Source of the DNA: Bradyrhizobium sp. CSA207
Lineage (GTDB): Bacteria > Pseudomonadota > Alphaproteobacteria > Rhizobiales > Xanthobacteraceae
Direction: 5' to 3'
Length of the DNA: 63,785 nt
Assembly (NCBI RefSeq): GCF_029051685.1
Contig: NZ_JAACFT010000043.1
Location: 1-63,785, forward strand
Both the position numbers and the translations under genes were made by a program. This document shows, one piece after another, positions 16,865-25,048 of this stretch (the stretch's first letter is position 1; each line of letters starts with the position of its first letter). The notes beneath the pieces are model-generated. The model made no database searches. It was not told the DNA's origin and worked only from the letters and a program-made list of their open reading frames with translations.

Positions 16865-17047
16865 ATGAAGTGGAAATTGACAACCTCTCGATTGCTCGCG
16901 CTGACAGCTGTTGTCTTGGTGGCGGCTGGTACTTCGATGGCCATCGGTACTCCTCGTGATGAACCGATGTTGGGATCCGATTGGCAATGCAGCCGGACCA
17001 TGCTGCTCGTGACCACGTGTGCTCATTCAAGTATTAGATCGGAATAA
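16865..17047 (+). CDS. Small secreted peptide
   Basis: The product has 60 residues. The strong ribosome site GGAGGGAAG precedes the ATG. It has a basic start MKWKLTTSR, a signal core LLALTAVVLVAAGTSMA, and a short mature part GTPRDEPMLGSDWQCSRTML with two Cys (WQC, TTC). Probably periplasmic; function unknown. Confidence 0.55.
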   Translation: MKWKLTTSRLLALTAVVLVAAGTSMAIGTPRDEPMLGSDWQCSRTMLLVTTCAHSSIRSE

Positions 17048-17127
17048 ACGTCGAGCCGCTTGCAGACGGACGCCAGGCGCCGCTCAATCGCGGGCGACCC
17101 GATTCACGCTGGCGGGCCTGCCAGTGT

Positions 17128-17303
17128 CTATTGTGCCTGATCCTCGCCGGGATGCGGCAACGGCCCCTCATGATCCAAAACCGATCCAAGGTCGCGCATA
17201 TCGATCCATCCGCCGCAGGTCGGCACTTGATGAAATGCTCCGCTTCACCTGCCGGGATCTTGTCGGTGCGCTCGCCGATGAACTTGCCTCTCGGTATTTT
17301 CAT
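17128..17303 (-). pseudogene. Small zinc-ribbon-like protein, frameshifted
   Basis: The start MKIPRGKFIGERTDKIPAGE leads to AEHFIKC. After one missing base near 17218 the next frame continues TCGGWIDMRDLGSVLDHEGP, then LPHPGEDQAQ and a stop at 17128-17130. Restoring the base gives KCPTCGGW, a CxxC pair of a single zinc knuckle, in a protein of about 58 residues of a type known from Bradyrhizobium. Confidence 0.6.
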
Positions 17304-17725
17304 GGGCCGTCTCAAGTGTGTAGGCGCCAGCAGTGAGTCGGCCCCGGCTTCAGGGGGGTCTTTTGGGGTAGGCCGGGGCCGCTCCGCCAGCTTGGGCGAG
17401 CCGGCGTCAATTCAAATGTCCGCGCGCTCTTCTGTTCCTTCAAAGCGTCAACCGGCGCCCCACGTCTCTGTGTGCACTCGCGAAATGGCTTCGCCTTGCA
17501 ATTGTGCCTAATGCTGAGATTGTCGAGATGTTTTTGCAGTCTTATTATTTTGAGGTCGTGATGAGTAGTACTCATAAACGAGCGGCTTCTGCACTTGACG
17601 ACAAAGTGGACGCGCATTGAACCCGCCGGGCGATGTCGGCCTTACACGAAAGCGGACATCGCCCCTGCTGCCGTACAATGGTCGGAGCAGATGCGGTTAC
17701 TTAGGTCCAATCATGGCAATTTGCT
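17304..17725. other. Intergenic stretch with small palindrome
   Basis: No gene supported. A perfect 15-base palindrome ATGAGTAGTACTCAT sits at 17561-17575 in a locally AT-rich segment and could be an operator. The region is downstream of the converging gene at 17726. Confidence 0.4.
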
Positions 17726-18262
17726 TCAGTCCTCGTTCTCCTCGGACTGTGTGGCACGGCGCCTGTCTACGGCGTCACTCATCTCGCGGAGCACAAAGAT
17801 CGCGAGCCCCGCCATGCGCTGCCTCTGTTCTTGACTAAGCGTATTGTAGAGTGGCTGCCACGCCTCGGCGAGCCTATCCAAATCGGCGGATCGTTGAGCC
17901 AATGCTTGCGAGCGTCGTTGTAAAAAGGCGATGGGGTCACGATTGCGCATGACTTCGATACGGTTTTCGTCGGCCCGCATACCCACCGTTCCCTGGATTT
18001 TTGCAATACGGGCTTTCCGATCCTCCGCGCCGGCACGAATAGCACTCTCTACGGCCGGCCAGTATTTCTCCTGTTCAGGTGTCAGCTGCAACGCGGCTTT
18101 TACCAGATCAACCCTGATGTCCGTGAGTGTATTCTGGTCGTTTGCATTTAGCCGTTGCGGTGTCGCAGGAGTAGGAGAGGACGTCTGTGAGGATTGCGCA
18201 TGGGCAATCGAGGAGGCCGTGAGGAAGAGTGCGGTTGTTCCGATCACTACTGTTTTCAACAT
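17726..18262 (-). CDS. LTXXQ-motif (Spy/CpxP-like) periplasmic protein
   Basis: The product has 178 residues with a Sec signal peptide (MLKTVVIGTTALFLTASSIAHA). The mature part is helical with two LTXXQ-type motifs: LTPEQEKYWPAVE near residue 60 and LSQEQRQRMAGL near 143. In Spy and CpxP these lie in a cradle-shaped dimer that binds unfolded envelope proteins. A role as envelope-stress chaperone is inferred from the motif. It is transcribed alone. Confidence 0.82.
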   Translation of the reverse strand: MLKTVVIGTTALFLTASSIAHAQSSQTSSPTPATPQRLNANDQNTLTDIRVDLVKAALQLTPEQEKYWPAVESAIRAGAEDRKARIAKIQGTVGMRADENRIEVMRNRDPIAFLQRRSQALAQRSADLDRLAEAWQPLYNTLSQEQRQRMAGLAIFVLREMSDAVDRRRATQSEENED

Positions 18263-18407
18263 TGGCGATCTCCTTGGCTACTCGCCCCCAAGGCACTCCA
18301 AAAAAGCTCGCGCACTCCGGGGCACCTTGACCTAAATCAAGGTAACCAGCGGCGTTTCTCCAACAAGAGCAGACATATCGAGCAATAATAGTTCCTCCAC
18401 GACCTAT

Positions 18408-18784
18408 CTAATTGCCGGCCGCTTGCCCTTTTTGCGCTGCTTTCAAGACATTGGCCCGCCGCGTTGCGCTGGCCTTCCTTGCCGTCTCGCTGCCTATACC
18501 TTTTGCCGCACGCGTCGCGACGGCCTTCTTGCCTGCATCTTTCATATAGGCGTTTGTGCGCTTTCCCTTCACTTCCTGCCAGTGAGCGCGCTGGACCTTC
18601 AACGCGGTAACCGAAAAAAGAACGTCGTACATCCGGTGATGGTGATTGCACGGCAACGCAAGATGGTCGGGATCGTTGTTCGAGGCTTCGTGATCAAGTC
18701 GTTGACGCCGCAACGGTAAAGCCGTTTCGAGGGGGGCTGGAACGGCATGATCCAGATCAACGCTGCCGCTCGACTGCCGCCCAA
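18408..18784 (-). pseudogene. HNH-like protein, frameshifted
   Basis: The upstream frame reads MPFQPPSKRLYRCGVNDLIT (from 18748). The protein then continues in the frame 18408-18866 as EASNNDPDHLALPCNHHHRM, then YDVLFSVTALKVQRAHWQEV. NNDPDHLALPCNHHH is the second half of an HNH nuclease-type zinc fold, and the first half has a single Cys. A base gain or loss near 18690 separates the halves. The C-terminal tail is Lys/Ala-rich. Uncertain whether the parent was an HNH endonuclease proper. Confidence 0.45.
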
Positions 18785-18920
18785 GGAATTCGCGCACTAA
18801 GTTGTTCAACCCGTTTTCTGGGCTGGACGCTTCGCGGCTGGGTCGCCGCGCTGGCGAGTGTGCCACCGCGATCCCAACCCCGCCGTCGCTTACTGTTCGG
18901 TGATCTGGAGCATGTCACCA

Positions 18921-19502
18921 ATGAAACGCTGTCTCGTTGCTTTCGCAATCGCCGCCAGCCTATTCGCACCAGTTGCGCACGCCAACGATGCCTTGGAAGC
19001 CAAGTTGCGGGCCTACGTTCCGGTCTTCTCCCTCGCCAAAGTATGTGACATCACGATCAATGACGCCACCTCGGGTGACCACCGCGCCATGCTTGAAGCG
19101 GTGAAATCCGACCCGAACGCTGAGAAACTCGCCTACCGCCTCCATTACGAAACGCAGACGGCCTACATCAAGGCCCGCGACGGAGGTCAACGGGCCGCCT
19201 TCTGCAAAGACTTCATCGCAGCCAACAGCCAATACGCCAAGGCGCGCGTCACCGCCGTGGTCGAGGACCACATGACCCACGTCAGCACTAATGTGCAGAA
19301 AGCGATTGCCTACAACGTCTGTGGAGCGAACACCGCCGCCAAGCTGTCCAAGGCCGACTGGAAGCCGTACGCGCTCACCAAGAAGATGCTTCAGATCGAG
19401 CATCAGTTGGCCAAGGAAAACGCCGAAAGGGAGGGCTGGAACGTCACCGAGGAAATGACGGCGGTCACGGAACAGTTCTGCGCGGCCGTAAAAAACCGAT
19501 GA
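18921..19502 (+). CDS. Secreted protein of unknown function
   Basis: The product has 193 residues: signal peptide MKRCLVAFAIAASLFAPVAHA, then a mostly helical domain with Cys in LAKVCDITIND, AAFCKDF, YNVCGANT and TEQFCAAV, enough for two disulfides. The ATG at 18921 is preferred to the ATG at 18912 because it gives a standard signal peptide. Function not recognised. Confidence 0.65.
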   Translation: MKRCLVAFAIAASLFAPVAHANDALEAKLRAYVPVFSLAKVCDITINDATSGDHRAMLEAVKSDPNAEKLAYRLHYETQTAYIKARDGGQRAAFCKDFIAANSQYAKARVTAVVEDHMTHVSTNVQKAIAYNVCGANTAAKLSKADWKPYALTKKMLQIEHQLAKENAEREGWNVTEEMTAVTEQFCAAVKNR

Positions 19503-19966
19503 GCATCACCGCCACCAAAGTCCGAGCCCCGCTGATGCGTCTTTGCGCGGCCTTGACACGATGCCTCCAGCCCGAGCCTGAAGGCGTGCAGTACCGCCTC
19601 GTGGCCCCGGTTGATGTGGGGCGCGGCCTCAACGATGGCCGGGAAGCGGTCGGCCCAGTCATGGCCGCCGCGCGTGAAGCAGCGGACGCAACGAGCGCAG
19701 ATCGCGAGCGAAGTTCGAATGGAGCGGCGCGCAGCTCCAACGGCGATGGAGCAACGGCTGCCGGAAGCCGTAATGGATCTAGTGTGCCGATCCCGAAGCG
19801 GCGGTCGAGCAAGAGCGAACCGAACGCGCGGGTCATCCCGGCGCACCATCAGGCGATAACCGTCGTGCTTGATTTCGTGAACCCAAAGCGGGCCGGACGG
19901 CGGTCGCGCCACCTTCGACGGCTGGCACGGACCGATGAAGCCGGAGGGGACGCCGTGTACGATCAT
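19500..19966 (-). pseudogene. Remnant of ATP-dependent DNA ligase (LigD-like)
   Basis: The minus-strand frame contains GFIGPCQPSKVARPPSGPLW and VHEIKHDGYRLMVRRDD, the nucleotidyl-transfer motif of ATP-dependent ligases with the active-site Lys of EIKHDG near 19869. After about 45 residues of unrelated composition it resumes FTRGGHDWADRFPAIVEAAP. Normal ligases join these two segments directly, so an insertion or local scrambling is present. The frame is then lost near 19600 and the rest of the ligase is absent. In NHEJ the ligase partners Ku, which is intact at 10148-11074. Confidence 0.65.
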
Positions 19967-20000
19967 TGGCGGAGGACAGAGCAATGGCAAAAAGCGGAGG

Positions 20001-20300
20001 TCATTGATCACCCGCAACTGGGGTGCCATGTTCCGCCAACCAGACAATGACGCGGTTAATGGTCTCGCCGAGCGCTGCCTCATCCGTAATGTGCAAACTA
20101 GCCTCTGCGGCAAGTTCGTCCGGTGACGGTGACCAAAAGACTTTCTCCGTTCCTGAGCAAACCGTCAGCCAAAAGTAGGCTTCAACGAAATTTTGTGGAA
20201 CGCCATCACCATTTAGATAGGCAAGACCAAGATCATATTGCGCCTCGCCGTTGTTGGCCCGGCTCGCTGCCAGCAGGCGCTCTATCTCTGGGTTTGACAC
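20001..20300 (-). CDS. Sel1-repeat protein
   Basis: The product has 99 residues with one clear Sel1-like (TPR-related) repeat, GEAQYDLGLAYLNGDGVPQN followed by FVEAYFWLTVC, at about 18-48. The remainder is helical (AALGETINRVIVWLAEHG). Sel1 repeats mediate protein contacts. There is no signal peptide, so it is probably cytoplasmic. A single repeat is short for the family. Confidence 0.65.
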   Translation of the reverse strand: MSNPEIERLLAASRANNGEAQYDLGLAYLNGDGVPQNFVEAYFWLTVCSGTEKVFWSPSPDELAAEASLHITDEAALGETINRVIVWLAEHGTPVAGDQ

Positions 20301-20318
20301 GACTTTCCCCTTCGGTCT

Positions 20319-20792
20319 TTAGGGCGCTGCCTCGAATGCTTCCGGTGCAGTTTCAAACGTAGGAATGCCAAGATCGAGCATCTGTCGGAGGTCAACCGCG
20401 AATTGACGCACACTGGTTGTCGCGATGAAGCCCAAGGTGATCATCTGTTTCGAATTTGAAAGCTGGATCGACCCAACCCAAGCCGACGGCTTCCAGAACC
20501 CCCGAGCGAAGTTATAAAAGTTTGCATGGAGCTTCCAGCCGTCCGGATCGTGCTGGGGAATAATATGACGAACGGACTTGCGCATGCCTGCGCCTCTCGC
20601 TGCTGTTTCCGCACTCGGTTCATCAATTGGAATTATTACCCACAGGTGACCATCACTCCCGATTTCCGGACCCAGTACTCCGCCTGATCCATAGCTTTCC
20701 GGGAATTGGGTCTGTAACCATCCGCACTCCCGTAGGTCGCTCGCCGAAGCCTGACGTTGCTTACTGAAAAGTTGTTCGACGGTCGTCGTCAT
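20319..20792 (-). CDS. Hypothetical protein
   Basis: The product has 157 residues from the ATG at 20792 (MTTTVEQLFSKQRQASASDL). Segments such as GPEIGSDGHLWVIIPID, WKLHANFYNFARGFW and WVGSIQLSNSKQMITLGFIA alternate like an alpha/beta fold. No family recognised. It precedes the Sel1-repeat gene on the same strand by 18 bases, suggesting co-transcription. Confidence 0.55.
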   Translation of the reverse strand: MTTTVEQLFSKQRQASASDLRECGWLQTQFPESYGSGGVLGPEIGSDGHLWVIIPIDEPSAETAARGAGMRKSVRHIIPQHDPDGWKLHANFYNFARGFWKPSAWVGSIQLSNSKQMITLGFIATTSVRQFAVDLRQMLDLGIPTFETAPEAFEAAP

Positions 20793-20825
20793 TTTATTCG
20801 CCCCCCAAAAAGCCACAGCGACATG

Positions 20826-20987
20826 TCATGCTGCCGCTGCCCGATCCTCTTTGTCGGCCCCGCGCATGACGATCCTGAGAGCATCATCCGGCAATGGCCG
20901 CTGCAACGCCTTGGCCTCATCCCATGGTGCGCGACTGTCCCGCTCTTCGTCGGTGAGCAGGACCAACGGCATGGTGGCCCGTGTCCG
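20826..20987 (-). pseudogene. C-terminal fragment of SRAP-type (YedK/HMCES) protein
   Basis: The frame reads RTRATMPLVLLTDEERDSRA, then PWDEAKALQRPLPDDALRIV and MRGADKEDRAAAA, ending in TGA at 20826-20828. This is the C-terminal end of the family that senses abasic sites in single-stranded DNA (about 230 residues). The catalytic N-terminal part with Cys2 is absent, so it is a remnant. Confidence 0.6.
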
Positions 20988-21122
20988 GCATTAGATGCGC
21001 ATTTGCGAAGCATTTGCAGCAGAATAGTAACACCTCAACTAGCGCAGTGAGCCTCCGCTGCGAATTTAATTGCGCTTAGCAAGGAGCCATCGTTAATTTC
21101 CCTCAAGAGCGACTGACCGGCA

Positions 21123-21482
21123 ATGATGCTGGCCGCATTCGAGGCCGGTGACATCGCCGATATTTGTCGTGCGATTGAGGATGCGACCCGCCTGCACAAC
21201 ATTTCGGAGCTCGCGCGACGTTCTGGGATCGTACGAACAAGCCTTTACCGCGCGTTCGCAGGCGGCAAAGCGCATCCGAATTTCAGCACCGTCTTGAGCG
21301 TTTTGCACGCGATGGGTTTTCAGTTGCACGTGACCTGCGCCCGCACCCTCAGGCGAGGACGACGCATGACGAAGGCTCAAGCGTCGGCCCCACTTCTGCA
21401 TCGGGTCAATGAACGAAATGGAAGTCTCGGACTTGTGACGGGATGTCTGCCTTGCCCCGGTGAGCGGATATCGTGGTCGTGA
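21123..21482 (+). CDS. HTH antitoxin-like protein (addiction-module antidote type)
   Basis: The product has 119 residues. NISELARRSGIVRTSLYRAF then KAHPNFSTVLSVLHAMGFQL matches the DNA-binding core of the HigA-2-like antidote family, which starts about 20 residues earlier in most members. A stop lies three codons upstream, so the N-terminus is short. The last 45 residues (RTLRRGRRMTKAQASAPLLH) look unlike the family and may be frame overrun. No toxin partner is beside it, so it is probably an orphan. Confidence 0.5.
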   Translation: MMLAAFEAGDIADICRAIEDATRLHNISELARRSGIVRTSLYRAFAGGKAHPNFSTVLSVLHAMGFQLHVTCARTLRRGRRMTKAQASAPLLHRVNERNGSLGLVTGCLPCPGERISWS

Positions 21483-21664
21483 GTGTTGAGGTGATAACAC
21501 GCTGGACGGACCGTCGCGGCCACCCTCCGCACAGTCGGGTCGTCCGGGTCCCTCTGGGCATGTCACCCTCCGCAGGGACCGCGCGACCGCGCCCCTTCAG
21601 CATATTTGCGTTTTTCGTTTTTGTGGTTTCCTTTGCTCAATGTCGCTTTTCAAAGGCACGCCAA

Positions 21665-21937
21665 ATGCGGCGCATCGATCTGTTTGAAGCCACGATGCAG
21701 GGCTGGGCGCGGCTCAGCCCGGCGCAGCGTGACCGGTTTTTTCAAGCGGGCCTGAAGGCAGCATTGCGGCTCGACCGGCGACAGTTCCGAGCTTGGCTCC
21801 TGCGGCGGGTCAGGACCGCGCCGCTCGCCGCTCCGATCGATCCGGCCCGCTTTGCCATCTCCGACCGCGACATGGCCGCGCTGCTGAAACAATTGCCCTT
21901 GAGGGCGGACGATGCCGATCGCGGGACCGGGCTGTAA
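21665..21937 (+). CDS. Hypothetical protein
   Basis: The product has 90 residues from the ATG at 21665: MRRIDLFEATMQGWARLSPA, QRDRFFQAGLKAALRLDRRQ, FAISDRDMAALLKQLPLRAD. It is helical with basic character. No domain recognised. A longer in-frame start at 21473 would add 64 residues without helix-like pattern and is unlikely. Confidence 0.4.
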   Translation: MRRIDLFEATMQGWARLSPAQRDRFFQAGLKAALRLDRRQFRAWLLRRVRTAPLAAPIDPARFAISDRDMAALLKQLPLRADDADRGTGL

Positions 21938-22100
21938 GGAATTTCCCGAGAAACCAGTCTCCGAGTTCTCGGAGGGTCATCCTCCCAGCCCGTTGACCGG
22001 CTTTCGCCGCGTCACCATCGCCAGCCTCACGGAACCCACAAAGTTAACATGCTCGGGTTGCGATTGCTTGATAACCTGAACGTTCTCTGGGGAGAGAGCC

Positions 22101-22733
22101 ATGCAGGGGTTCGTCCATATAGTCGACGACGATGCGTCCTTCCGGACAGCAATGGAACGTCGTTTGAAGCGAGCTGGCTACGAGGTCGCGACCTATACTT
22201 CAGCTCAGCACTTGCTAGATCACTTGCCGAGTGAAGGTGTCCCGAGCTGCGTTCTCCTCGACGTGCGGGTGCCGGACCTGAGCGGGCCGAAACTCCAATC
22301 GCGGCTGAGCGAACTCGGTTCGACGGTGCCGATCATATTCGTCGCTGATCACCCCGACATCCCGGCCACAGTGCGGGCCATCAAGGCTGGAGCGGATGAC
22401 TTTCTGACCAAGCCCGTGTCGTCGGACGATCTTCTTCAGGCAATCAAACGGGCGATAGCGCATCATGGGGTGCAGTGTGCCTTGAAGAGCAAGCTGGACC
22501 CGGTTCGCGCTCATATTGCGGCGCTGACAGCACGTGAGCGGCAAGTCTTTGAACTCGTCGTTCGTGGCAAAACCAACAAAGACGTTGCCCACGCATTGGG
22601 CTGCACCGAGCGCACCATCAAGGCCCATCGCCAAAGGGTGATGGAGAAAATGCAGGTCCAAACCTTGGCGGAACTTGTGTCCCTTGCCGAGCGGATCGGC
22701 GCTCTGGCATCGGCTACCGAGCAGACGGCCTAA
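22101..22733 (+). CDS. FixJ/NarL-type response regulator
   Basis: The product has 210 residues. Receiver domain (1-125): acidic pair VDDD, phospho-acceptor Asp54 in LLDVRVPDLSGP, Lys104 in LTKP. LuxR-type HTH (about 140-205): LTARERQVFELVVRGKTNKD then VAHALGCTERTIKAHRQRVM. On phosphorylation it would dimerise and bind DNA. No histidine kinase gene is in the window. The start at 22101 follows GGGGAGAG. It lies 118 bases before a stand-alone receiver gene on the same strand, so the two may work in one phosphorelay. Confidence 0.92.
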   Translation: MQGFVHIVDDDASFRTAMERRLKRAGYEVATYTSAQHLLDHLPSEGVPSCVLLDVRVPDLSGPKLQSRLSELGSTVPIIFVADHPDIPATVRAIKAGADDFLTKPVSSDDLLQAIKRAIAHHGVQCALKSKLDPVRAHIAALTARERQVFELVVRGKTNKDVAHALGCTERTIKAHRQRVMEKMQVQTLAELVSLAERIGALASATEQTA

Positions 22734-22851
22734 CCAACTTACCAACAGTTTTGGCCCGCATGTTGTCCCAAATGACAATAGAAAACGCGTGCCGTGCGAG
22801 GCATACGCAGCCGCAGAATTGTGAAAGTTATGTGACGGACGAGGATTATCC

Positions 22852-23232
22852 TTGCTGCACCAGAACCTCGTTTTAGTCGTGGATGACAATCCGGCAATGC
22901 TGAGGGCCGTACAGCGTCTGCTCCGGCAGCACGCGTACGAGCCCATCCTGTTTTCGTCCGCGCAGGCTTTCAAAAGCCACTCCGATTTCGAGGAGGCGGT
23001 TTGCGTCATCTTGGACATCAATCTGAGCGACGGATCAGGCATCGACCTGAGGCATCGTCTCAAAAATGCGGGCGTTTCCGTGCCGGTCATCTATATAACG
23101 GGGAACGACAGCCCCAACGTTCGTGAGGCCGCGCTGGCTTCTGGATGCATTGCATTCCTGACAAAGCCATTCTCCATCCAGCAGCTAATCGAGCCGCTCA
23201 ACAGAGTTGTCGGGCAAAGCGGCGCGCGGTGA
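22852..23232 (+). CDS. Stand-alone response-regulator receiver protein
   Basis: The product has 126 residues, a single REC domain: VVDDNPAMLR, phospho-acceptor Asp55 in VILDINLSDGSG, Thr in YITGN and Lys105 in LTKPFS. It starts with TTG at 22852 behind GAGGA; no ATG or GTG gives a full domain. Such proteins relay or sink phosphate in two-component networks. The neighbour is a FixJ-type regulator. Confidence 0.87.
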   Translation: MLHQNLVLVVDDNPAMLRAVQRLLRQHAYEPILFSSAQAFKSHSDFEEAVCVILDINLSDGSGIDLRHRLKNAGVSVPVIYITGNDSPNVREAALASGCIAFLTKPFSIQQLIEPLNRVVGQSGAR

Positions 23233-23280
23233 GCTTGCCGCGCCGCTGTTGCTTCCCTGATCGAACTCGGGCCTAAGGAA

Positions 23281-23559
23281 TTACTTAGCCGCGCCGGTAG
23301 TTGTACCCGCTGGAGCCGCGCCCGCTGTGCCTGTCCGCCGATCTTCACGTCGTTCGGTGCGCCCCATGCGACGGTCGTCACGCCGCTGATGCCGCCCTTC
23401 GCGCCGGTCCTGACGCCGTTCCATGCCAATGGTCTGGGCCTCAGCCTCGGAGACCGTCAGTACCGAAGGCGCCGCCGCGAGGCCGAACGCAGCCGCCAAA
23501 CCCACCAGAGAAAGGGCCTTCCGACGCGAGATCGCTTCCGACTTGATATTTGCGCTCAT
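23281..23559 (-). CDS. Tat-exported Arg-rich small protein
   Basis: The product has 92 residues from the ATG at 23559. The N-terminus MSANIKSEAISRRKALSLVG carries a twin-Arg motif followed by a hydrophobic stretch ending SEAEAQ, typical of a Tat signal. The mature part is a tandem of Arg/Asp-rich units (ERRQDRREGRHQRRDDRRMG) and an Ala/Thr-rich end. Function unknown; the type is common in Bradyrhizobium. Confidence 0.7.
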   Translation of the reverse strand: MSANIKSEAISRRKALSLVGLAAAFGLAAAPSVLTVSEAEAQTIGMERRQDRREGRHQRRDDRRMGRTERREDRRTGTAGAAPAGTTTGAAK

Positions 23560-23592
23560 CAAAACCTCCCTAACTGGATGAACCCCTTTCAC

Positions 23593-24208
23593 AATTCATC
23601 CGCCACGGAGCGCCAACATTGATCCACATCAACAGCGGCGCCGTTCACGACTTCGCCACGGCAGACATCCGGCAGGCTCGACGGGCGGCGTCAAGGCCGC
23701 AGAAGGCCCGCCCAGCGCGCCGCCAGCGCCGGGCCACAGGACCACACCGGGCAGGCCGGGCCAGCGCGCCACCGCCTTGATGCGACGCGTCCGGGGCCTT
23801 GGTTCCTCGCGCTTGGGCGTCAGCAGCGCTGATTTTTGCACAGGAATTTATAGCTCCAGCGGTTCGCGACACAAATGTGAACACATCAACCGCATCACAT
23901 TGAATTATATAGGCTTTTTGTGGCTATACATTCCCTGCGCAGGGGAGCGTCACTCCAACGTAGGACTAAGCCACGGACACCAAAAACTCGGCTGAAAACG
24001 GTCGGGGGGAACGTAGGTAGCGCTCTCCCGCTACCAAAAACACCGCTAAGTCAATCGCTTGTGACCAGCGGGCGCCTCGCCAGAATCACCGTAGCAGATC
24101 CGTAGCAACCGTTTCGCCCGAATCCTTGGATCGTCATTTTCCGCCTGGAATGACGAGCACGCTCGCCGGGCATTGCCTCTTGCCGCCGGCGGCACGATCG
24201 TTCGGCCC
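23593..24208. other. Intergenic stretch, no gene supported
   Basis: The left part is very GC-rich with short repeated units around GGGCCAGCGCGCC. The right part (23860-23950) is AT-rich and may hold the promoter of the damaged gene at 24209. Minus-strand frames of 70-80 codons lack motifs. Confidence 0.45.
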
Positions 24209-24670
24209 ATGAAGGTGTTCATTGCATCCGACCTGCACGGTGAAATCTGGCCGCACGAGTACGACGTTCCGGACCTGGACTTCGACGTCGCGGTGTTCGC
24301 CGGCGACATTCACCACGCCTAGCGGGCGGTGAGCTGGCTTACCAATCAGCGCGCCCTGTGGGGCAAGCCCGTCCTCTTCGTCTCCGGAAACCACGAATGT
24401 TACGGGAGCGTGCTGCAGGACGCCGCTGCAAAGATCCGCGACGCCGCACGCGGCACCAACGTGACGTTCCTGGACGCCGACGCGGTGCCGGTCATCGACG
24501 GAGTCCGCTTCCTCGGCTGCACGCTGTGGACCGATTATCGCTTCGAGGCGCGAAACCAGGTAGCGGGACTATTCGAACCTGTCGGATTCCAGAGGTGGAG
24601 CGACGGAGCCTTTCGTGGTGAGATCGTCTCGTCTGGGAGACGCCTGAGACGAAACGAGCAGACGGGCTGA
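24209..24670 (+). pseudogene. Calcineurin-like metallophosphoesterase, amber and truncated
   Basis: From the ATG at 24209: MKVFIASDLHGEIWPHEYDV (metal motif DLH) then DFDVAVFAGDIHHA (GDIH), a TAG at 24320-24322, then in the same frame RAVSWLTNQRALWGKPVLFV, SGNHECYGSVLQ (GNHE) and VRFLGCTLWTDYR. After DYR (about 24540) the sequence leaves the family, which normally runs to about 260 residues with two more His motifs. One nonsense codon and a 3' loss are both present. Confidence 0.8.
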
Positions 24671-24928
24671 TAAAAAAGCCGTGCTCCACAACGCATGAAT
24701 TCTGCCGCGTACGGCTAGGTATTTTCATTTGCCTGGGCAGCGCGTCAAGTTACGTTGTCGGAGGTTAAGTTTGATATCTGGCTTTTGCTCGGGAACCTTG
24801 CCTAAGAACACGATATCGCCAAGTTCGGAGCTATGCGACGACGCCAGCCATCGGAGATAAGCGAGAGAAGCCCTTAGATGCGCGATGAACGGTGAAGTCA
24901 ACGAGAGCGATGCCGAACAAAGAACGCG

Positions 24929-24950
24929 AGCCGCGCGAACGCGGCTTTTT
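24929..24950 (+). terminator. Rho-independent terminator upstream of the GGDEF-EAL gene
   Basis: AGCCGCG and CGCGGCT form a 7-bp stem with loop CGAA, followed by TTTT. It sits about 100 bases before the next gene on the same strand and 260 bases after the damaged phosphoesterase. It may end that transcript or act in a leader. Confidence 0.6.
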
Positions 24951-25048
24951 ACTCTCCGTTAGGCTCGCCGCCCGAAGTTCTGTTGGGTTCAATGAATCGT
25001 TATTGGTGCCATTGGTAAGTCATTGGCGTTGTTCGTTTAGGAGCGCCC

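Noticed and set aside
19403..20113. Intact 236-residue protein
   Set aside because: The frame is open, but ligase motifs are interrupted by unrelated composition and the rest of the ligase is missing, so it is a remnant read-through frame.
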